A stretch of 10,323 nucleotides of DNA. Origin: Chloroflexota bacterium (GTDB taxonomy: Bacteria; Chloroflexota; Dehalococcoidia; Dehalococcoidales; JAUYDJ01). The notes under the pieces are model-generated. The model ran no database searches and was not told the DNA's origin. It worked only from the letters and a program-made list of their open reading frames with translations. The translations under genes and the position numbers were made by a program. Below, one piece after another: positions 6,032 to 10,323 of this stretch. Position 1 is the stretch's first letter, and the number at the start of each line of letters is the position of its first letter. The DNA lies in the NCBI GenBank assembly GCA_030690025.1, contig JAUYDJ010000160.1, forward strand, positions 1 through 10,323, given 5' to 3'.

Positions 6032-7135
6032 ATGAAGAGAAAGCTAGTCGTTCTTGGCCTAATCCTGACCTTGATAGTACTACCCCTGGCCGTAGCCTGT
6101 GCTCAACCGGCCCCGGCGCCTGCCCCTGCGCCAGCGCCGGCACCCGCTCCGGCTCCGGCACCGAAACCAGCACCGGCACCAGCCCCAGCACCCACCGCAG
6201 CCACCAAGTGGATACTTGCTTCTGATGTTGGTACCGGGGCCAATACCATGATGTTCCACCCGTACGGCCAATTTCAGAATCGGGTGCAGCAAGCAACCGG
6301 TGGTAAAATTACCTTCGATACCAAGATAGGCATGTTCGGTGCAACTGATATCATATATGCCGTACAGGATGGACGGGCTGACATGGGCTACCAGAGGTTC
6401 CCCTTTATCAGCGGCACTTTCCCGCTCTGGGACTTTGCTTCATTCCCGTTTCTCTGGGACACAGTGTTTGAATACGAGAAAGCAATAAATGACCCTCAAT
6501 TGATTGCCATCCTGGACAAGTCTTTTGATGCCCTGGGGTTGGTCAAACTGGGCGAAGCCTCCTCATCCGCCCAGAACATATTCTCTAACAAGGCCCTGAG
6601 GACAATAGATGACCTGAAAGGCCTGAAGATTAGGGCCTCAGGTATGCTTCAGACCTCCACCCTTCAGCTTCTGGGTATGGCCCCCCTCACCATCCCCACC
6701 ACGGAAATCGCCGATGCCATGCAGCGGGGCACCGTGGATGCCATAGCCACCAGCAGCTCCTTTGGCCTGAGCAACGGCATGGCTGATGTCAGCAAATTCT
6801 ACAATGTCTGGAAGGTCTCATCCGGTTATAGCGGCGGCATCATTGTGAACAAGAAGAGCTGGAACGCCTTACCGGCTGACCTGCAAAAGATAGTAAAAGA
6901 TGTTGCCAAAGAGATGCAGTCCCAGACTTTCTACGCCGCCTACGTGGCGGAAAGAGAGTCTGAGGTTGGCATCAAAGCTGCCCGCCTGGGCTTCATTGTC
7001 CCCGAGAAGGCCGAGATGGACAAGGCCAAGGCCGCTACCAAGGGCATCTATGATAAGTGGCTCGGTCTGGCTGGCGCTGATGCCAAAGCCATCCTGGACA
7101 TTCTCTTCAAATATGGCACCGGTGCACCCAAGTAA
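6032..7135 (+). CDS. dctP: TRAP transporter solute-binding lipoprotein (DctP family), copy 1
   Basis: This is the extracytoplasmic substrate-binding protein of a tripartite ATP-independent periplasmic transporter, which imports organic acids using an ion gradient. It is 367 residues. A lipoprotein signal peptide (MKRK then a hydrophobic core) ends at LAVAC, with lipidated Cys23. A Pro-Ala linker follows (26-54) and the binding domain runs from about 59. Family signs are GRADMGYQR (114-122), FPLWDFASFPF (130-140), DLKGLKIRA (194-202) with Arg201, the conserved carboxylate-binding arginine, and QRGTVDAI (231-238). The anchor implies display on the outer face of the cytoplasmic membrane. AGGGAGG (6021-6027) supports the ATG. 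The small permease starts 10 bases after the stop, so the three genes form one operon. The ligand is unknown; an organic or aromatic acid for the upstream pathway is inference. Confidence 0.93.
   Translation: MKRKLVVLGLILTLIVLPLAVACAQPAPAPAPAPAPAPAPAPAPKPAPAPAPAPTAATKWILASDVGTGANTMMFHPYGQFQNRVQQATGGKITFDTKIGMFGATDIIYAVQDGRADMGYQRFPFISGTFPLWDFASFPFLWDTVFEYEKAINDPQLIAILDKSFDALGLVKLGEASSSAQNIFSNKALRTIDDLKGLKIRASGMLQTSTLQLLGMAPLTIPTTEIADAMQRGTVDAIATSSSFGLSNGMADVSKFYNVWKVSSGYSGGIIVNKKSWNALPADLQKIVKDVAKEMQSQTFYAAYVAERESEVGIKAARLGFIVPEKAEMDKAKAATKGIYDKWLGLAGADAKAILDILFKYGTGAPK
6107..6193 (+). repeat. Pro-Ala repeat-coding tract (linker of TRAP lipoprotein 1)
   Basis: Tandem Pro-Ala codon pairs encode residues 26-54, interrupted once by Lys45. 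Synonymous codons vary from unit to unit (ccg/cct/cca/ccc with gcc/gcg/gca/gct), so the peptide is repeated more strictly than the DNA. It acts as an extended tether between the lipidated cysteine and the binding domain. Confidence 0.85.
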
Positions 7136-7145
7136 AGGAAAATAG

Positions 7146-7670
7146 ATGAGGCGACTTTACCGTGTTACCGAAACAGTGCTTCACAAGATAGTCTTTTGGG
7201 GCGGCTACCTCTCCAGCTGGCTGGTGCCAATCATGATGGTCCTGGTTTTTACTGAGGTAGTCGCCAGGTATGGCTTTCGCCGGCCTCTCATGGTCGCCGA
7301 TGAGTTCTCCGCCTACATGCTGGTAACCATAGCTTTTCTCGGGACAGCCATGACTTGGAAAGAAAGGGGACACGTCCGCATTACCGCCCTGGTTGACATC
7401 CTGCCAACCAGGGCGGCTGCCTGGTTAAGGCTGATAACCCTGGTAATCGCCCTGGTTATGGCAATCCTGGTAACCAAATCATCCATTGACTACATGGTAC
7501 GCTCTTTCAGCGTCCATATGCGTTCATCCACCTGGCTTAACGTTCCTTTGCAGGGGCCGCAACTTACCATACTCATTGGCTTTATCCTGCTGTCATTGCT
7601 GTTGCTGTTAGAGATAATCCGTAACATAGCCAGCATCCGTTCCGGTCAATTTGAGGAGGCAACCAAATGA
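7146..7670 (+). CDS. dctQ: TRAP transporter small permease (DctQ family)
   Basis: This 174-residue protein is the small membrane subunit of the TRAP transporter and partners the large permease that follows. It has four predicted membrane segments, at about 15-38, 50-70, 92-112 and 137-157. The DctQ signature between segments 2 and 3 is clear: MTWKERGHVRITALVD (69-84). E37 and R41 at the end of segment 1 and the E53-F-S-A-Y stretch at the start of segment 2 are also typical. Its ATG follows the solute-binding gene by 10 bases with a modest AAAGGAAA site. Its TGA stop overlaps the next ATG (ATGA), which implies translational coupling of the Q and M subunits. Short DctQ sequences are poorly conserved, but the position and motif make this assignment safe. 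Confidence 0.92.
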   Translation: MRRLYRVTETVLHKIVFWGGYLSSWLVPIMMVLVFTEVVARYGFRRPLMVADEFSAYMLVTIAFLGTAMTWKERGHVRITALVDILPTRAAAWLRLITLVIALVMAILVTKSSIDYMVRSFSVHMRSSTWLNVPLQGPQLTILIGFILLSLLLLLEIIRNIASIRSGQFEEATK

Positions 7671-8962
7671 ACCTGGAACTGGCATCTATCGTTCTTCTTG
7701 GCAGCCTCCTCCTGCTTCTGGCCCTAGGAGTGGAAATTGCCGTATCAATGGGGATTGTTGCCACCATTGGCCTGGTCTTTTTTGTGCATAAGTCAATCGG
7801 TGAGTTTGCCTACGCCGCCTGGGGGTATATGAACTCCTTCACCCTTACTGCGGTACCCCTTTTTGTCTTCATGGGGGCAGTGTTCTCTAACACCGGCACT
7901 ATCACCGCCCTCTTTCGCGGCGCGGAGCGGCTCATCGGGTTTCTACCCGGCGGCATTGCCTCTTCCGTACTCGGGGCGAATGCCATCTTCGGGGCGATAT
8001 GCGGCTCGAGCGTTGCCGCCGCCGCCACCTTTGGCAAGATTGCCTACCCGGAGATGGAAAGGTTAGGCTATGACCCCAGGCTGAGCCTGGGCTCCATCGC
8101 GGTTGGCGGCACGCTGAGCGTGCTTATCCCACCCAGTGTTATCATGATATTCTATGGCTCGTGGGAACAGGTCTCGGTAGCCCGTCTCTTCGCTGCCGGC
8201 CTGATACCCGGGGTACTGCTGGCGATGCTGCTTATCGCCACCGTAGTCATCATGGTGATGCTTAACCGCAGTCTGGCACCAAGGTCAATGAAGTACACCT
8301 GGAAAGACAGGCTAATCGCCCTCAAGGAAATCGGCCCGTTTGCCGTTGTCATCGTCTTAATACTGGGAGTGATTTTTGGCGGTATTATGACGCCGACTGA
8401 AGGTGCCTCTATGGGGGCCGCTATCAGCATTATCTTTGCCGCGGCTTACCGCAAAATGACCTTCCAGGCGCTCAAGGCAAGCATGTGGTCGGCCATGAAG
8501 ATAACGGCCATGATTGCCTATGTCGCCTTCACCGCCAGCGTGCTCGGCATGGTCTTCCAATACCTGGGATTGACTGACGCCTTCTCCGCCTTCATGACGG
8601 CATTACCCCTGGGGAAATACGGGATATTCGCCATTATCTGCGTGATGTACCTTATCCTGGGATGCTTCTTTGACAGCTTTTCCATGCTGGTGCTGACACT
8701 CCCCTTCATTTCCCCGATTATTCGGTCGCTGGGTTTCGACGCGGTCTGGTTTGGCATTGTCTACGTGGTGCTGGCCGAGATAGGCTTGGTAACTCCACCA
8801 TTTGGTCTGAACCTGTTTGTCCTGAACAGCGTGGTGCCCCAGCACGGCGTCATGACTATTGCGCGCGGTGCACTTCCCTTCCTGCTGCCGCTGGGTGTCC
8901 TCATCGTATTGCTCACCATTTACCCGCAAATCGCACTTTGGTTACCCGGCGTGCTGTACTGA
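7667..8962 (+). CDS. dctM: TRAP transporter large permease (DctM family)
   Basis: This 431-residue, strongly hydrophobic protein is the transport-channel subunit of the TRAP system and belongs to the ion transporter superfamily. Its length is usual for DctM, which has about a dozen membrane segments. Conserved stretches include GAICGSSVAAAATFG (109-123), YPEMERLGYD (127-136), GGTLSVLIPPS (147-157), FGGIMTPTEGAS (237-248) and LVTPPFGLNLFV (374-385). The GSS and IPPS hairpin-loop regions are the substrate and cation sites of this family. GAGGAGG (7653-7659) lies 7 bases before the ATG, and the gene overlaps dctQ by 4 bases. It is intact, and an intrinsic terminator follows about 30 bases later, so this P-Q-M operon is complete and self-contained. 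Confidence 0.95.
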   Translation: MNLELASIVLLGSLLLLLALGVEIAVSMGIVATIGLVFFVHKSIGEFAYAAWGYMNSFTLTAVPLFVFMGAVFSNTGTITALFRGAERLIGFLPGGIASSVLGANAIFGAICGSSVAAAATFGKIAYPEMERLGYDPRLSLGSIAVGGTLSVLIPPSVIMIFYGSWEQVSVARLFAAGLIPGVLLAMLLIATVVIMVMLNRSLAPRSMKYTWKDRLIALKEIGPFAVVIVLILGVIFGGIMTPTEGASMGAAISIIFAAAYRKMTFQALKASMWSAMKITAMIAYVAFTASVLGMVFQYLGLTDAFSAFMTALPLGKYGIFAIICVMYLILGCFFDSFSMLVLTLPFISPIIRSLGFDAVWFGIVYVVLAEIGLVTPPFGLNLFVLNSVVPQHGVMTIARGALPFLLPLGVLIVLLTIYPQIALWLPGVLY

Positions 8963-8993
8963 ACACGGAATTCCTAGCACAATTCAAATCGCA

Positions 8994-9026
8994 AGAGAGG
9001 GGCTGGTAGCCCCTCTCTTATTTTTC
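8994..9026 (+). terminator. Intrinsic terminator after dctM
   Basis: AGAGAGGGGCT (8994-9004) and AGCCCCTCTCT (9008-9018) form a perfect 11-bp stem with a GGT loop, followed by TATTTTTC (9019-9026). The T tract runs straight into the -35 box of the next promoter. The stem differs from the hairpin after the UbiD gene by one G-C pair and the loop. Confidence 0.92.
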
Positions 9027-9054
9027 TTGACAATAGCTGCCGTAGTGCTATGAT
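9027..9054 (+). promoter_or_regulatory. Extended -10 promoter of the second TRAP operon
   Basis: TTGACA (9027-9032) and TATGAT (9049-9054) are 16 bases apart. A TGC (9046-9048) sits directly before the -10 box, an extended -10 element. Transcription would start near 9061. The promoter lies immediately after the preceding terminator, so the second TRAP unit can be controlled separately from the first. Confidence 0.75.
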
Positions 9055-9102
9055 TAGAGAAATGAATTTTTGGAAATGCAGGAATAAAGACTTTCTGAAT
9101 AC

Positions 9103-9120
9103 CAAGGAGGAAGAATGTAA
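9103..9120 (+). promoter_or_regulatory. Shine-Dalgarno followed by a start-stop (ATG TAA) in the dctP2 leader
   Basis: A strong AAGGAGGAA is followed at normal spacing by ATG (9115-9117) and at once by TAA (9118-9120). The ATG is exactly 57 bases, 19 codons, upstream of and in frame with the likely start at 9172. The block GGAATAAA...AGGAGGAA-x-AATG resembles the region just before dctP1 at about 6008-6034. It could be a relic start codon or an active start-stop element that lowers or couples translation of the gene behind it. Confidence 0.55.
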
Positions 9121-9171
9121 TACACTCAGGGACCACTGATGATAAGTTTCGGGAAAGGAAGAGTAAGAAAA

Positions 9172-10290
9172 ATGAAACTAAAACTCATAATCTCAGGCTT
9201 AATTCTAACACTGTTATCTCTAGCGGTAGCCTGCGCCCAACCGGCACCGGCACCCGCACCTACCCCGGCGCCCGCACCCGCACCGGCCCCGTCTCCCGCT
9301 CCCGCGCCCGCTCCATCTCCGGCACCCGCGCCTGCCCAGAAAATCACCTGGATATTTGCCGCTAGCTCCGGCGCCGCCCCTAACGTATGGTCAACCCAGC
9401 CGTATCCTCTCTTCCAGAAGATGATAGAAAAGGCAACGGGCGGCCGCCTGGTACTGGACACCAAGGTAGACCTGTTTGCCAACACCGAGGCGCTTAACGG
9501 CGTGGCCGGCGGAAGGGCTGACATTGGCTTCCAGAGGACCTCCGCCATCAGCGGCACCTTCCCGCTCTGGGACTTTGCCGCGCTGCCTTTCTTCTTTGAT
9601 AATATCTACGAATACCAGGCTGCGGTTAATGACCCGCGCGCTGTCCAGATTTGGGACAAGACCTTTGGTGACGTGGGCGTAGTTAAAATAGCCGATGCCC
9701 CGGACACCGCCCTCGATGCTATTTTTGGCAACAAGGCCATCCGGACCGTGGCTGATTTCAGCGGGCTTAAAATCAGGACCGCTGGCCTGCTGCCAACCCT
9801 CACCCTGAAGCTCCTGGGCGCCGCCCCGCTGGCCATGCCCATCCTTGAACTCTCTGAAGCTTTACAGCGCGGCACCGTTGACGCTATCTCCACCGCCCCG
9901 GGCTATGGACTGGGCTCGGGCCTGACCGACGTCACCAAGTATCTCAACGTCTGGGCCATCCAGTCAGGCTTTGGCGGCGTTATCGTAGTTAACAAGAAAA
10001 GCTGGGATGCTCTGCCGGCTGACCTGCAAAAAGCGGTTAAAGATGTTGGTGCCGAGATAGAGCGACAGATTGTCTTTGCTTCAGCCTCCACCGCCACACT
10101 TGCCCGCACTGGCATCCAGGCCGCCAAACTGCAGGTAATCGTGCCCGATAAGGCTGAAGTAGACAAGGCCAGGACTCTGGCCAAACCCGCCATAGATGAG
10201 TGGCTAAAGGCGGCCGGCCCTATCGGCCCGACTATCCTGTCAATCGCCGGGCAGTATGCCGGCGGCGCCAAGATTATGCTGGCTAAATAG
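9172..10290 (+). CDS. dctP: TRAP transporter solute-binding lipoprotein (DctP family), copy 2
   Basis: This is a second TRAP substrate-binding lipoprotein, 372 residues from the ATG at 9172. The signal peptide MKLKLIISGLILTLLSLAVA ends before lipidated Cys21, a Pro-Ala linker with Thr/Ser interruptions covers 24-55, and the binding domain starts near 57. Motifs parallel copy 1: GGRADIGFQR (113-122), FPLWDFAALPFFF (130-142), FSGLKIRTAG (196-205) with the ligand Arg202, and QRGTVDAI (232-239). The two copies are roughly half identical, so their ligands may differ. An in-frame ATG at 9139 would add 11 residues (MISFGKGRVRK). I prefer 9172 because the signal peptide then has normal length and GGAAGAG lies 8 bases before it. 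The gene is preceded by its own promoter and probably followed by a second permease pair. Confidence 0.92.
   Translation: MKLKLIISGLILTLLSLAVACAQPAPAPAPTPAPAPAPAPSPAPAPAPSPAPAPAQKITWIFAASSGAAPNVWSTQPYPLFQKMIEKATGGRLVLDTKVDLFANTEALNGVAGGRADIGFQRTSAISGTFPLWDFAALPFFFDNIYEYQAAVNDPRAVQIWDKTFGDVGVVKIADAPDTALDAIFGNKAIRTVADFSGLKIRTAGLLPTLTLKLLGAAPLAMPILELSEALQRGTVDAISTAPGYGLGSGLTDVTKYLNVWAIQSGFGGVIVVNKKSWDALPADLQKAVKDVGAEIERQIVFASASTATLARTGIQAAKLQVIVPDKAEVDKARTLAKPAIDEWLKAAGPIGPTILSIAGQYAGGAKIMLAK
9241..9336 (+). repeat. Pro-Ala repeat-coding tract (linker of TRAP lipoprotein 2)
   Basis: About 16 Pro-x units encode residues 24-55, mostly Pro-Ala with Thr31, Ser41 and Ser49 breaking the pattern. It is the counterpart of the tract at 6107-6193 but differs in interruptions and codons. 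The tract has therefore been maintained, or has expanded, independently in the two genes. Confidence 0.85.
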
Positions 10291-10311
10291 AGCCACCACT
10301 ATAGGTTAAAC

Positions 10312-10323
10312 ATGAAGCGATTC
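10312..10323 (+). CDS. Possible start of a second TRAP small permease, cut by the window edge
   Basis: ATG AAG CGA TTC begins 21 bases after the dctP2 stop, and the frame is open to the window edge. The four residues MKRF recall the MRRL start of the intact DctQ, and the position is where a P-Q-M operon would place its small permease. Only a weak ATAGG precedes it, and four codons cannot identify a protein, so this is mainly a context call. Confidence 0.35.

Noticed and set aside
6107..6193. A CRISPR or tandem-repeat locus at the GC-rich repeats (also 9241-9336).
   Set aside because: The repetition is in-frame Pro-Ala coding inside lipoprotein genes, with no repeat-spacer pattern.

Overview
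The window reads as an accessory catabolic and uptake region of a moderately GC-rich bacterium. All genes are on the + strand and fall into three transcription units. The lipoprotein style (a cysteine followed by a long Pro-Ala linker), the dispersed palindromic repeat at the left edge and the gene mix resemble metagenomic Chloroflexota such as Dehalococcoidia. That assignment is inference from style, since no rRNA or other marker gene is present.

Unit 1 (about 167-5812): a palindromic repeat (24-116) and a possible sigma70-type promoter lie ahead of a four-gene operon. Its genes are a molybdenum hydroxylase large subunit of the xanthine dehydrogenase family (303-2597), two adjacent DUF1445 / D-glutamate cyclase-like paralogues (2606-3445 and 3479-4330), and a UbiD-family prenyl-FMN decarboxylase (4360-5751). 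It ends at a perfect 12-bp hairpin.

Unit 2 (about 5858-9026): a strong TTGACA/TATTAT promoter drives a complete TRAP transporter in the order P-Q-M. These are a lipoprotein solute-binding protein (6032-7135), a small permease (7146-7670) and a large permease (7667-8962). It ends in an intrinsic terminator whose stem is nearly the same as the unit 1 hairpin.

Unit 3 (from 9027): an extended -10 promoter precedes a second, diverged TRAP solute-binding lipoprotein (9172-10290). The last 12 bases may be the start of its small permease.

Working model (inference): one or both TRAP systems import an organic acid, perhaps a (hetero)aromatic carboxylate. The Mo enzyme would hydroxylate it, UbiD would remove or add a carboxyl group, and the DUF1445 pair would carry out a cyclase, hydrolase or lyase-like step. 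The 2Fe-2S and FAD partners of the Mo subunit and the UbiX flavin prenyltransferase needed by UbiD are not in the window. The Mo hydroxylase + double DUF1445 + UbiD combination is the most unusual feature here and does not match a pathway I can name.
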